A stretch of 64,000 bases of DNA from Alcaligenes sp. SORT26 (lineage in GTDB: Bacteria > Pseudomonadota > Gammaproteobacteria > Burkholderiales > Burkholderiaceae_B). How positions within the stretch are numbered: the stretch's first letter is position 1; each line of letters begins with the position of its first letter. The translations under genes were made by a program, and so were the position numbers. Below, piece by piece: positions 35,947 to 45,404 of this stretch. The notes under the pieces are model-generated. The model was given only the letters and a program-made list of their open reading frames with translations. It searched no databases and was not told the DNA's origin. Location: contig NZ_CP070975.1 of the NCBI RefSeq assembly GCF_017377875.1, positions 1,116,001-1,180,000 on the forward strand. Reading direction: 5' to 3'.

Positions 35947-36723
35947 ATGCAAGCTGCCAAGCTCCCCTTTCTTTACGGGTGGTACTGGATTCAGGAAGGG
36001 TTGCGTTTGTTCAAGCTGCAACCTGCTGCTCTGTTTTTCTGGAGTTTGATCACCTCGATCCTGATCAACCTGAGCAATATCTTCCCCATCATCGGCCAGA
36101 TGGTGCTGATCGTTCTGGTGCCCACCATGACCTTCATCATCCAGAATGCCTGTCGCCGTATTTATAACGGTGAGGTCATACGCCTGGGCATGTGGACGGA
36201 ACCCTTGAAACCCGCTCCCGTACGCAACCGCCTGATCAAGCTCGGTTTGATCTATCTGCTGGCGTGTTTGGTCGTGGGCTTTCTGGCGACCTTCCCGTTC
36301 GTGAATGAACTGTCGCAATTGATGGACAACAGTAATGCCACCCCGCAAGCCATCATGGCGGCATTTCGCAAACCCATTATTTTGTTCTTCGTGCTGTACC
36401 TGGGCCTGTCCGCCCTGTTCTGGCACGCACCCGCCCTGGTAGGCTGGCACGCCATCCCCGTCAAGCAAGCCCTGTTCTTTTCCATGATTGCCTGCTGGCG
36501 CAACAAGGCCGCTTTCCTGCTCTACGGCCTGTGCTGGGCGGCTGCCTTTTTCGCCATCCAGACCCTGGGTGAACTGCTGCTGGGTGCGGGTTTAAGCCCA
36601 GGCACGGCCACCATGGTGCTGACGCCTATCAATCTGGCAATGGCTGCCATCCTGTACGCCAGCTTCTACCCGGCGTACCGCAGCGTGTTTGGTGATCCGT
36701 CGGGCGATACACAAACCGTCTGA
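35947..36723 (+). CDS. BPSS1780 family membrane protein
   Basis: This 258-residue protein has five or six predicted helices and the N-terminal WIQEGLRLFKLQPAALFFW typical of the BPSS1780 family, found next to thrB in many Burkholderiales. No function is known. It is probably co-transcribed with thrB. Its stop is 5 bp from the convergent stop of the outer-membrane efflux gene. Confidence 0.84.
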   Translation: MQAAKLPFLYGWYWIQEGLRLFKLQPAALFFWSLITSILINLSNIFPIIGQMVLIVLVPTMTFIIQNACRRIYNGEVIRLGMWTEPLKPAPVRNRLIKLGLIYLLACLVVGFLATFPFVNELSQLMDNSNATPQAIMAAFRKPIILFFVLYLGLSALFWHAPALVGWHAIPVKQALFFSMIACWRNKAAFLLYGLCWAAAFFAIQTLGELLLGAGLSPGTATMVLTPINLAMAAILYASFYPAYRSVFGDPSGDTQTV

Positions 36724-36728
36724 CAGGC

Positions 36729-38111
36729 TTACTCCTGAGCCTGCCAAGCCCCTCCCAAAGCACGATACAGGCCCACCGCCGCCAATAGGCGGTCGGCCTG
36801 TCGCTGCACAGCGGCATCCTGTGCAGCGTACAAAGAACGCTGCGTATCCAGCAAGCTCAGCACCGACTCCCCCCCCTCGCGATAGCGGGTTTGAGACAGG
36901 CTGAAAGCACGGTCTGCCTGCCGTAGAACCTCTTTTTGTGCATCCCATTGCTGCTGAGTCCCAACAACCGCATCCAGCGACATTTGCACGTCCGCGAATC
37001 CCTGCAAAATGGCCTGACGATACTGAGCAAGCAATGCCCGACGCTGCGCTATCGCGGCTTCATGCCCCGCTGCCAGACGCCCGGCATTGAAAATCGGAGC
37101 TAGCAGGCCACCGGCTAGCAAATAGACCGGGTTATCAAGCTCCTGCGAAAGCTGCCCATCCGCGCCCCCTACTGTTGCCGAGAGCTTCAGGCTGGGAAAC
37201 ATCGCCGCACGGGCAGCCGTCACATCTCCATCGCCAGCCCTGAGCCTGGCTTCGGCGGCCTGTATGTCGGGGCGTCGTACTAGCAGTTCAGAAGGCAGCC
37301 CCGCATCCAGAGCCGGTGTGAGCAAATCCGCCAGGTCCCTGGCGGTGGAATCCGGCTTCGTAGTTTGTCCCAACCACAGCGCAAGCAGCGCTTGCGCCTG
37401 TGCCGTCTGTTGACGCAGCAAGGCAATGCTCGCCCCTTGCTTGGCCACCAGAGTTTCTTGTTGTGCCAGGGCCAGCGGAGACTCTGAGCCTGCTTGCACA
37501 CGGGCACGTACCAAGGCTGACAGGCGCTGGGCACTGGCTAGATCGGACTCGGCAATAGCGAGCCGTTGGCGCAAACCATTCATCCTGATCCACGCTGCCG
37601 CCGTCTCGGCACTGACTGTCAAAGCGACAGTCTGCGCATCCCATTCACTGGCCACGGCATGAAATACCGCCGACTCACGTTCGGCACTCAAGCGCCCCCA
37701 AAGATCGACCTCATAGCTGGCCGTCAGACCCAGTGCAACTTTCGACCCCGCCGTGTCCGGGCTTCCTCCCAACCGCCCCTGTCGGGAAGCATTCAGGTCC
37801 ATGGAGACTTCCGGCCCGCGTGATGCGCCGACCATGCGCGCCATCGCCCAGGCTTGTTCCAAGCGGGCGAGCGAAACCGCCACATCCTGGTTATTGGCCA
37901 AGGCCTGTTCCACCACTGCCCTCAGTTCCTGACTGCCAAACTGTGCCCACCAGTCCTTGGATAGCGCTGCGCCTGCCCTCTCCTGCTGAAGCGGCAAGCG
38001 ATGCCATTGCTCAGGCAAAGCCAGTTGTGCATCATCAGGGACTGGCTGCACCGCGCAACCGGCCACCAGGACAGCGGCACCGATCAAGGGATATAAAGAA
38101 AAACGCGGCAT
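36729..38111 (-). CDS. Outer-membrane efflux lipoprotein, NodT/OpmQ-like
   Basis: This 460-residue TolC-fold protein has a lipoprotein signal (MPRFSLYPLIGAAVLVAGC, acylated Cys near residue 19) and two repeats of the outer-membrane efflux domain (ALANNQDVAVSLARLEQAW and RLRAGDGDVTAARAAMFPSL, the latter 20 residues). RRPDIQAAEARL-like sequence marks the NodT family. The ATG at 38111 is right after the macB stop; the longer frame overlaps macB and is not needed. It would be the outer-membrane channel for the MacAB-like exporter, like OpmQ with PvdRT or TolC with MacAB. Confidence 0.9.
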   Translation of the reverse strand: MPRFSLYPLIGAAVLVAGCAVQPVPDDAQLALPEQWHRLPLQQERAGAALSKDWWAQFGSQELRAVVEQALANNQDVAVSLARLEQAWAMARMVGASRGPEVSMDLNASRQGRLGGSPDTAGSKVALGLTASYEVDLWGRLSAERESAVFHAVASEWDAQTVALTVSAETAAAWIRMNGLRQRLAIAESDLASAQRLSALVRARVQAGSESPLALAQQETLVAKQGASIALLRQQTAQAQALLALWLGQTTKPDSTARDLADLLTPALDAGLPSELLVRRPDIQAAEARLRAGDGDVTAARAAMFPSLKLSATVGGADGQLSQELDNPVYLLAGGLLAPIFNAGRLAAGHEAAIAQRRALLAQYRQAILQGFADVQMSLDAVVGTQQQWDAQKEVLRQADRAFSLSQTRYREGGESVLSLLDTQRSLYAAQDAAVQRQADRLLAAVGLYRALGGAWQAQE

Positions 38112-38112
38112 C

Positions 38113-40152
38113 TCACTCTCCCGCCAAGGCCACGACTGGATCAAGCTTCGCTGCCTGACGCGCGGGCATGATGCCAAAAACCACGCCCGTTGCCAGCGCG
38201 CAGAAAAAAGCCACCAGCATGGCCCGCACCGAGAAGATCACCGGCACACCCCACAACATCAGCAAGGCACCGATGGCCAGCCCAATCACCACCCCAGCCA
38301 CGCCGCCAGTAAAAGACACAACAACTGCTTCACTCAGGAACTGACGACGAATGTCGCGTTGACGCGCACCCGTCGCCATGCGAATACCGATTTCCCGAGT
38401 CCGCTCCTTGACGGACATCAGCATGATGTTCATCACGCCCAGCCCACCCACTACCAGGGAAATACCGGCGATCAATGCCAGTAGCAGCGTTTGCTGGCGC
38501 AAGACCTCTTTCTGGCCCTGAACCACCGCCGCGCTATTGCTCACTCGGAAGTCATTCGCTCTCCGGGTCTCGCGCAAGACCTGCTCGATATCCGCCACCG
38601 TTTGATCCAGGACGTCCAGGTCATTCACCACGACTGAAACAAAGCTCAATTGAGGTCTGCCAAAAATACGCTGGCTAGCCGTTGAGTAAGGAATCAACAC
38701 CAGTTCATCGTCGTGACTGCTGCCGCTGATCAAACCCTTTTCCTCCAACTCCCCGACGACTCGCAAGGGCGTGTTATTAAGCAAGAGGTATTGCCCAATG
38801 ACTTCCTGGGCAGGCGTATCAGGGAACAATCGTTCCCGAGCCACTTTCCCCAAAACAATGACCGGAGCCAAGGTCTCATCGTCCTCCGGCGTGAAGAACA
38901 CCCCATGCCGGATATTCCAGTTCAGAACCACCGGAGCATCCGAAGTCACGCTCCAGACCTCGGTGGCAAATGTCTCTCCCCCCGCCCGCAACAAGGCCGA
39001 TTCGGACAGATAAGGCATGGCAACGCGCACATTCGCTACCTGCGCCAGCACCTTGGCATCCCTTTCGTAGAACTCTCCACGCATTCCAGTGGCCGCATCC
39101 ACATCCGGGCGGACATACATGCGGTGTGTGCCCCATAGGGCGATCTGTTGCAGCAATTTCTCGTTATTACCCTGCCCGACGGCCACCAGCACAATCACCG
39201 AGGTCACGCCGATCACAAAACTCAGCAGGGTCAGAAAGGTACGAAAGCGACTTACCCAAAGCGCACGCCATGCACCGGACAAGAGCGTACCGATATCTTG
39301 CAGCCAGGATACGGACGAGGGTGCCGAGTCTATGTCGAGACGATCAAACGAGACACGGGATGGAGAATCTGCCTGGTCAAACTGATTGGGGATACGGTTC
39401 CTGGGAGCTTCCAGAGTCGCTGGAGGACTATACTGTCTGCCCGGCTGGCCCCTATCTTCGACAATTTCCCCATCGCTAATACGCACGATGCGCCGCGCCT
39501 GTGCAGCCACCTTGTCATCGTGGGTGATGAGAATTACGGTATGGCCTGCGTCAGATAACTCATTGAGCAGGGCCATCACTTGGGCACCGCTACGGCTATC
39601 GAGCGCCCCCGTAGGTTCATCGGCCAGGATAAGCTGCCCCCCATTCATCAAGGCGCGCGCAATCGACAAGCGCTGCTGCTGCCCACCCGAAAGCTGCTGA
39701 GGACGGTACGTCGTCTTGTCGGCCAGACCCAGACGTGTCAGCAAGCCGGTCGCCCGCTCTGCACGCGCCTGCGCTGGCATACCGGCATAGATCGCAGGCA
39801 TTTGCACGTTATGCAAAACATCAAGCGTGGGAATCAGGTGATAGCCCTGGAACACAAAACCAAAGGCCTCGCGGCGCAGTCCGGCCAGCTCATCACCCGA
39901 CATCTGCGCCACATCGCGCCCCAGGAAACGGTAGCTACCCGATGTAGGCCTATCCAGACATCCCAGGATATGCATCAAGGTGGATTTACCCGACCCCGAT
40001 GCACCCACAATCGCCACAAACTCCCCGGCCTGTATGCTCAGCGAAATCCCATGCAGAACTTCCACCGCAGGGGCTCCATCCCGGCCACCGTACTGCTTGC
40101 GAATGTCAGTCAATTCAATCAGCGCTGCACGGGGCTGAATATCACTTACCAT
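38113..40152 (-). CDS. macB: MacB/PvdT-like ABC transporter, fused ATPase-permease
   Basis: This 679-residue protein has an N-terminal ATPase (Walker A GASGSGKST, signature LSGGQQQRLSIARALM, Walker B LILADEPTGALD), a linker with a first membrane helix near residues 310-330 (RTFLTLLSFVIGVTSVIVLV), a periplasmic domain, and a C-terminal FtsX-type block with three helices. This is the MacB architecture, slightly longer than the usual 648. MacB and PvdT are mechanotransducers that push periplasmic substrates (toxins, macrolides, haem or pyoverdine) through an outer-membrane channel. The gene overlaps the adaptor gene by 7 bp. The siderophore-receptor context favours a PvdT-like role. Confidence 0.93.
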   Translation of the reverse strand: MVSDIQPRAALIELTDIRKQYGGRDGAPAVEVLHGISLSIQAGEFVAIVGASGSGKSTLMHILGCLDRPTSGSYRFLGRDVAQMSGDELAGLRREAFGFVFQGYHLIPTLDVLHNVQMPAIYAGMPAQARAERATGLLTRLGLADKTTYRPQQLSGGQQQRLSIARALMNGGQLILADEPTGALDSRSGAQVMALLNELSDAGHTVILITHDDKVAAQARRIVRISDGEIVEDRGQPGRQYSPPATLEAPRNRIPNQFDQADSPSRVSFDRLDIDSAPSSVSWLQDIGTLLSGAWRALWVSRFRTFLTLLSFVIGVTSVIVLVAVGQGNNEKLLQQIALWGTHRMYVRPDVDAATGMRGEFYERDAKVLAQVANVRVAMPYLSESALLRAGGETFATEVWSVTSDAPVVLNWNIRHGVFFTPEDDETLAPVIVLGKVARERLFPDTPAQEVIGQYLLLNNTPLRVVGELEEKGLISGSSHDDELVLIPYSTASQRIFGRPQLSFVSVVVNDLDVLDQTVADIEQVLRETRRANDFRVSNSAAVVQGQKEVLRQQTLLLALIAGISLVVGGLGVMNIMLMSVKERTREIGIRMATGARQRDIRRQFLSEAVVVSFTGGVAGVVIGLAIGALLMLWGVPVIFSVRAMLVAFFCALATGVVFGIMPARQAAKLDPVVALAGE

Positions 40153-41324
40153 CGCAGCCTCTTGGCACCGTTTTCTTCACTCAGACGCATTACCAGCGCC
40201 TCCCCCTCCTCCAGACCCGATACCACTTCAACATGCAGGCGATCTTTCATGCCGATTTTGACCGACCGGGTTTCCAGGCTCTCATTCCCTGTCCAGACAC
40301 GGGCGGTAAACACATCCTGATCCGGCGTGGCCTGCATCCCCGCCAAGGGGGCAAGCAAGACATTCTGCGCACTGGCCTCCACAAAGAAGACGCGGGCGCT
40401 CATTTGCGGCATCAGACTACCGTCGTTATTTTCCACATCGAACAAGGCGATGTAGCTGACGGCCTTGTTACCCGAAGACTTATCAACCCCACTCTCACCA
40501 CTTTTGACCGGCGGTGCAGGCAGCACCTGACGCAAGCGACTCTCCCAACGACGGGACTCTCCCTTCTCATCCAGCAAACCCAGCGTTGTGAAGTACACCG
40601 GCATATCCGGTTTGACCCGCCCCACATCGGCCTCTGACACTTCCGTCCAGACAGTCATGCTGGTCAAATCAGCCAGGCGCAGCAAATTAGGCGTCTGATA
40701 GGTCGCGTTAAGCGTCTGGCCTTCACGCGCTTCCAGCGTAATGATCGTGCCGTCCATGGGGGCATAAATACGGGTATAGCCCAGCAAGGCCTCGTTACCC
40801 TCCAGCGTGGACTGCGCTCCGGCAATTTGCGCCTTCAGGCTAGTGACACGCGCCTGCGTAATCCGCACATGAGCCTGCGCATCCTGCAGCAGCTCAATAC
40901 TGGTGGCCTCCTGCCGATGCAGGCGCTGCTGGCGATCCGACTTGATCTTGGCCAGCTCCAATTCAGTCTGCTGCTCGGCCAACTGGGCGCGCAGGCTTTC
41001 CAGAGTCGCACGGTTGGCATTGACCATAGCCAACTGCACCGCAGGGTCGATTTCCACCAGCAGATCTCCTTTGGCCACGATATCGCCCACATCCACGGCA
41101 ATATGTTTGATCTGACCAGACACCTGCGCGCCCACATCCACATAGCGATGCGGTTGCAGGGTGCCCAGGGCGGAAACAGACAACTCCAGACTGCCACGGC
41201 GCACGGGCTCAGTCTCAATCGCCAGATCGGTGCGCCACAAGGCTCGCCAAAACAATAGCGCCAGCAAAGCCAGGGCAAGAGCCGCCAGCAGGCGGCGCAC
41301 CATGCGCCGGGAAGTTACAGCCAT
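40146..41324 (-). CDS. macA: MacA/PvdR-like periplasmic adaptor subunit
   Basis: This 392-residue membrane-fusion protein has one N-terminal helix (about residues 10-27), a barrel-sandwich domain (VSALGTLQPHRYVDVGAQVSG), a helical hairpin (about 95-180) and the typical YTRIYAPMDGTIITLEAREG (20 residues). It would connect the MacB-like pump with the outer-membrane channel. It overlaps macB by 7 bp. Upstream is a 99-bp gap with a 16-bp inverted repeat, then the YncE-like gene. Confidence 0.92.
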   Translation of the reverse strand: MAVTSRRMVRRLLAALALALLALLFWRALWRTDLAIETEPVRRGSLELSVSALGTLQPHRYVDVGAQVSGQIKHIAVDVGDIVAKGDLLVEIDPAVQLAMVNANRATLESLRAQLAEQQTELELAKIKSDRQQRLHRQEATSIELLQDAQAHVRITQARVTSLKAQIAGAQSTLEGNEALLGYTRIYAPMDGTIITLEAREGQTLNATYQTPNLLRLADLTSMTVWTEVSEADVGRVKPDMPVYFTTLGLLDEKGESRRWESRLRQVLPAPPVKSGESGVDKSSGNKAVSYIALFDVENNDGSLMPQMSARVFFVEASAQNVLLAPLAGMQATPDQDVFTARVWTGNESLETRSVKIGMKDRLHVEVVSGLEEGEALVMRLSEENGAKRLRW

Positions 41325-41353
41325 TTAACTCATGCTCCATCCAGGTTTCACAG

Positions 41354-41418
41354 CAAGAAGCCAGCCAGTTTCTGCACGGCGCGCACCTGTCCAAGACAAA
41401 CGACTGGCTGGCTTCTTG
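41354..41418 (-). repeat. Perfect 16-bp inverted repeat between the YncE-like gene and macA
   Basis: CAAGAAGCCAGCCAGT at 41354-41369 and its exact complement at 41403-41418 flank 33 bp. In RNA this would form a strong long-stemmed hairpin between the propeller gene and the exporter genes. There is no real T-tract after the second arm on the minus strand, so I regard it as a possible attenuator, processing site or partial terminator. Confidence 0.7.
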
Positions 41419-41423
41419 TCATT

Positions 41424-42554
41424 TCACAGTGCTTGCAAGTCGATCCGAACCACTTGGTCCAGCACGGCTGGCTGCCCTTCCTCAGCAAATGGCTGCTTCA
41501 CACTGACATACAAGCGCTGCCCGTCAGGCGTCACCGCCACCGTATTAGGGTGAGCGGGCAAGGCAATACTGTGCTTGATGGCGTAACTGGTGGCGTCGAT
41601 CACGCTTAGCGTTCCGCTATCTCGGCTAGCGACATAAACCTCATTGCGAATCGGGTTGTAGCGAATCCCTACCGGTGTTTCTCCCGTCGGAATCGTGTGC
41701 AAAATGGAGCCCGTTTTCATATCAAACACCAGGGTGCCTTCGCCGTTATTAAGCTGATTGGCGAACAGTCGTTCACTCTTGCTATCCAGCGCGGTGTTCA
41801 CCAGAAAACGTCGGCGGGCATCGGTGTCCCCCCGTTTCTCGGGGATGCGGTTTTCACTGACCAGCTCCCAGCTACGGGTATCAAACACGGCATAGGCTGC
41901 GGTGCCACTGACCAGCAATTGATGATTCGCGGCATCCAGAGTCAGACCTGCAGTCGGTGCTTCGATATCGTGCAAAATGCGTTCCGTAGCGAACTTCTTG
42001 CTGTCGATTACCCAAATAAATCCACCATCCGTCACGCCACTAACGATGACCTGGCCAGCAGCTTCATCCACCACAATCTGACGGGTATGCACGGCCTTGC
42101 CTTTAGCATTGCTCACACCATGATGCAGCGTGCCCTTGACCGTCCCGGTAGAGGCATCGATCGCCGAAACGGCACCATCCAGCGTATGTCCGGCATAGAG
42201 CGTATTGCTACGCGTATCCAGCGCCAGTGCAAACGGCTTCAGTGCCAGATCAATTTTTTTCTGAACCGCCAGTGTTGTCGGGTCTAGCTGATAAATGGCA
42301 CCGCCACCCTTGCTGGAAAATTCAGCACTGCTAGCCACGAAAACGGCGTTGGATGTGGGGCTATAGACCAGCTCGTAAATTCCCTGCGCGATGTCCTGCT
42401 TCAAGACCGAGCCGGATACCGGCGCGGCAACAACAGACGTGGAACCCGGCTGCTTTTCAGATACTTGCGATGTGCAGCCCAGCAAAAACAAAGGTAGCAG
42501 CGCGACCGATACGCAGCGCAGGCCATGCGCTAAAAAAGTAGATTTCTTGGACAT
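41424..42554 (-). CDS. YncE-like beta-propeller lipoprotein (module A)
   Basis: The ATG at 42554 (376 aa) has AAGGA upstream and begins a lipoprotein signal with LFLLGC (Cys 27). The rest is a series of propeller blades of the YncE/surface-antigen type; repeats such as LYAGHTLDGAVSAIDAST, VYVASRDSGTLSVIDATS and LYVSVKQPF recur every 40-50 residues, consistent with seven blades. E. coli YncE is an iron-regulated propeller encoded beside the TonB receptor gene yncD. Here it directly follows the receptor (126 bp), and is near-identical in long stretches to the protein at 55918-57048. It could bind a ligand or receptor in the periplasm; the function is unproven. Confidence 0.85.
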   Translation of the reverse strand: MSKKSTFLAHGLRCVSVALLPLFLLGCTSQVSEKQPGSTSVVAAPVSGSVLKQDIAQGIYELVYSPTSNAVFVASSAEFSSKGGGAIYQLDPTTLAVQKKIDLALKPFALALDTRSNTLYAGHTLDGAVSAIDASTGTVKGTLHHGVSNAKGKAVHTRQIVVDEAAGQVIVSGVTDGGFIWVIDSKKFATERILHDIEAPTAGLTLDAANHQLLVSGTAAYAVFDTRSWELVSENRIPEKRGDTDARRRFLVNTALDSKSERLFANQLNNGEGTLVFDMKTGSILHTIPTGETPVGIRYNPIRNEVYVASRDSGTLSVIDATSYAIKHSIALPAHPNTVAVTPDGQRLYVSVKQPFAEEGQPAVLDQVVRIDLQAL

Positions 42555-42680
42555 ATAAATCCTTAAGAGGCAGCCCTGGCGTAAAACGCCAGGGAAACGA
42601 GGAAGACAAGGCTGATGTGCCGCTGATTCAAGGCGGCACAGAAGAAGGTTCACTAGTGATGAATGTGGAATCTGCGGCGA

Positions 42681-45104
42681 TTAATACTTCCAGCGCAGAT
42701 TCAGCATGACGTTGCGTGGCGCACCGTAAAAAGTGCTGAACCCCGCAGATCCGACCTGACGCAAATAGGTACGGTCGAACACGTTGTCGACCAGCAGATC
42801 CACGTTCCAGTGCGAATTGATCTGATAGCCAATTTTGGCGGCTACCGTGGCGTAGCCGCCCTGGGTGTAGATGCCGTTGTAGGTATCACTTTGCACATTC
42901 AGGCCAGTACCCACAGTCCAACCTTGCAAGGCACCATCCAGCACCTTGTTGTTGAAACGATACTGGGTCCACAGCTTGAACATATGCACAGGCACGGCCG
43001 CATTGACCGGAGCACCCAGATTGGCCTGGTTGGTGTCTTTAACAATCTTGGAGCGATTCCAGGTGTAGCTGGCGCTGATATCCCACTCGGGCGTGGGGTT
43101 GCCGGTGACCTCCAGTTCTACGCCCTTGCTTTCCACTTTGCCGGCACTCTGGTAGCAGGTGCCTGCCGCTGAACCACCACAACCGATATGCTCGTTGTCC
43201 ACCATGGAGCGGTTCTTGTCCTCCAGATAGAACAAGGCCAGGGTGGCTTTCAGGCGACCATCCATGAACTCGCTTTTAAGGCCCGTTTCGGCCTGCCAGC
43301 CTACGCGTGGTTTGAGGATATTGCCCGAATAATCAAAATTGCTTTGCGGGACGAACGTATCCGCATAACTGGCGTACCAGGTCATATCTGGATGAAAATC
43401 CCAGACCAGACCGCCATAAGGAGTGAACTCATTATTAACCTTCGCATTGCTGGTGTTCCAGCTCGTTTGCGCAGGCCAAGTCGTCCGGCTTTTGCTGGAA
43501 TAATCCGTCCAGCGACCGCCCAGAATCAGCCTGAAATCATCGGTGAGACTAAAACGGGCGGCGGTATACAAACCCGACTGCTGAGTGACGGTCTGGCTAC
43601 GGCTAGTGGGTGAGCCGAACTCGTAGCTGCTGTGATCATCCAGCACGTAATGGGGGGCCGCAGCGGTATAGGCCTGACCGGAACGGTAATCACGTTCGGT
43701 AATGTTGTAGCCAAGGGTCAACTCATGCGTTTGCCCAAACAGCTCGAACGGGCCAGTCGCACTGATGTCGCCACCCTGATAGATACGGGACTCGTCCAAA
43801 TAACCGGCGTCACCGCCCTTGGACAAACCCGTCTTCTCATCAATCCGCGTATTGAAAAAAGAATAAGCCTCGGTATCCACTTTGCCGTAGTTATAAGTCA
43901 ACTTGGTTTCCCAGCCATTCTCAAAACGGTGAGTCAAATCGGCTGAAAACTCCGGACTCTTTCGGGTCGACGGCTTGTCTGAACCTACATACGCATCACG
44001 GCCGGGCAGCTCGTCATTCATGTAGCGTGGCAAGCCCCAGTTCACGATATTTTTCTGATAACCATAGGTGCCCGTCAGACCCAGCGTGGTGTGAGGTGTC
44101 AGGTCATACTCAAGCGCACCGTAAATCAAGGTATAGCGATTGAACCAAGTCTCATAAAAGGTCTTCTTGTCATCATGAGACAAGACACCGCGCGCACGCA
44201 GTCGCCCGTCTTCCGTCAAAGGAGCACTAACATCCAGGTCCACTCCCCCATGCTGCCAAGACCCTGCACGCAGTGCGCCCGACATGCCGAACTCTTTAAG
44301 TGGCCGCTTACGGACGTAATTGACCGTGCCCCCAGGCTCCCCGGTTCCCGACAACAAGGCGGAAGGCCCGCGCAAGACTTCGATGCGATCGTATTGTGCG
44401 ATCGTGTTATTGCCCGTGCCTCCCGTGTAGCTACTTTGTATCGGTACGCCATCCGCCTGGATATTTGCGGAAAAACCGCGAATGCTGGGGGATTCCTGGC
44501 CTTCATAGCCTGACAGCGTCACCCCGGTCACTTGCCGTAGCGCATCAGCGGATGTGGTCCACCCCCTGTCTTCAATCTGCTGACGCGTCATCACCGATAC
44601 AGATTGGGGAATTTCTCTCAGGGATGTCACGCCCCTGAACAAGGTGACGGAATCAGCCGCATAAGAGCCTGTGCCTTCCGTGGTCGCTTCCAGATTACCC
44701 ACCACCCTGACCGGTGCTAATTCAGTGACCTCAGACACGCGCGACAGCATGACATTTTTGCCCTCCCGTCGGTACTGCACGACAGTCCCTTGCAACAGAC
44801 GCTGCAAGGCCTGCTCGGGTGCCATCGTGCCCTGTACCGCAGGAGCCTGGATACCTGCCACCACTTGCGGGGTGTAGAAAAACTGCAGATCAGTCTGTCG
44901 CCCCAACTGAATCAATGAATCGTCCAGCGACTGCGCTGGAAGCCTGATTTGTACAGCCACTTCCTGAGCATGCACATTCATGGGCAGACTCAAGGAAAAC
45001 GCTCCCATCACGGCCATCGCCGTCAAATTGAGGCACAAGGCAGAGCGGGAAGCCAGCCGTCTGCTGGTGGAGCGGAATGGACGGTTGCCCATGATTCGGT
45101 TCAT
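42681..45104 (-). CDS. TonB-dependent siderophore receptor with signalling domain (module A)
   Basis: This 807-residue outer-membrane receptor has a signal peptide ending near NVHAQE (46), an STN signalling domain (about 52-105, LPAQSLDDSLIQLGRQTDLQ and QALQRLLQGT), a plug (about 160-265, with SLREIPQSVSVMTRQQIEDR and RIEVLRGPSALLSGTGEPGG, each 20 residues) and a 22-strand barrel closing with NVMLNLRWKY. The STN domain means it signals through FecR to a FecI-type sigma, as in FpvA, FoxA or FhuE-like receptors. Ligand specificity cannot be read. Upstream are the sigma and FecR genes in the same direction. Confidence 0.93.
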   Translation of the reverse strand: MNRIMGNRPFRSTSRRLASRSALCLNLTAMAVMGAFSLSLPMNVHAQEVAVQIRLPAQSLDDSLIQLGRQTDLQFFYTPQVVAGIQAPAVQGTMAPEQALQRLLQGTVVQYRREGKNVMLSRVSEVTELAPVRVVGNLEATTEGTGSYAADSVTLFRGVTSLREIPQSVSVMTRQQIEDRGWTTSADALRQVTGVTLSGYEGQESPSIRGFSANIQADGVPIQSSYTGGTGNNTIAQYDRIEVLRGPSALLSGTGEPGGTVNYVRKRPLKEFGMSGALRAGSWQHGGVDLDVSAPLTEDGRLRARGVLSHDDKKTFYETWFNRYTLIYGALEYDLTPHTTLGLTGTYGYQKNIVNWGLPRYMNDELPGRDAYVGSDKPSTRKSPEFSADLTHRFENGWETKLTYNYGKVDTEAYSFFNTRIDEKTGLSKGGDAGYLDESRIYQGGDISATGPFELFGQTHELTLGYNITERDYRSGQAYTAAAPHYVLDDHSSYEFGSPTSRSQTVTQQSGLYTAARFSLTDDFRLILGGRWTDYSSKSRTTWPAQTSWNTSNAKVNNEFTPYGGLVWDFHPDMTWYASYADTFVPQSNFDYSGNILKPRVGWQAETGLKSEFMDGRLKATLALFYLEDKNRSMVDNEHIGCGGSAAGTCYQSAGKVESKGVELEVTGNPTPEWDISASYTWNRSKIVKDTNQANLGAPVNAAVPVHMFKLWTQYRFNNKVLDGALQGWTVGTGLNVQSDTYNGIYTQGGYATVAAKIGYQINSHWNVDLLVDNVFDRTYLRQVGSAGFSTFYGAPRNVMLNLRWKY

Positions 45105-45404
45105 CCTTCAAGAAAAAGACTGCTGGGGCCTGTTCGGCCCGGTTGCCAAAGGTAGATTGCCTGGATACGGCAAGTGCCCGTCCACGACGCGGCACCTTCA
45201 TGAGTAAAGCGCTTTGCTACCGTCTGCTCCTGAATGGAAACCCAAATCTAAATTGAAACTATTTGCAACTACAGAAAATTACATTTCATCCAACACGCGC
45301 ACACACCGATGCGCGTAGCAAGGTACGCCACACTGATCAGCAAAAAAAGAAAGGGAATGAGGCCCGCGTCCTATGGCTTCAGATAGGGACAGACGCAGAA
45401 AGAA
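45105..45404 (-). promoter_or_regulatory. Non-coding region before receptor A, with shared motif
   Basis: This 300-bp gap between the FecR stop and the receptor start has no gene. It should hold the sigma-dependent receptor promoter. TAAATTGAAA at 45249-45258 (minus-strand TTTCAATTTA) recurs at 59657-59666 in front of the second receptor. No terminator after FecR is evident. Confidence 0.5.
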
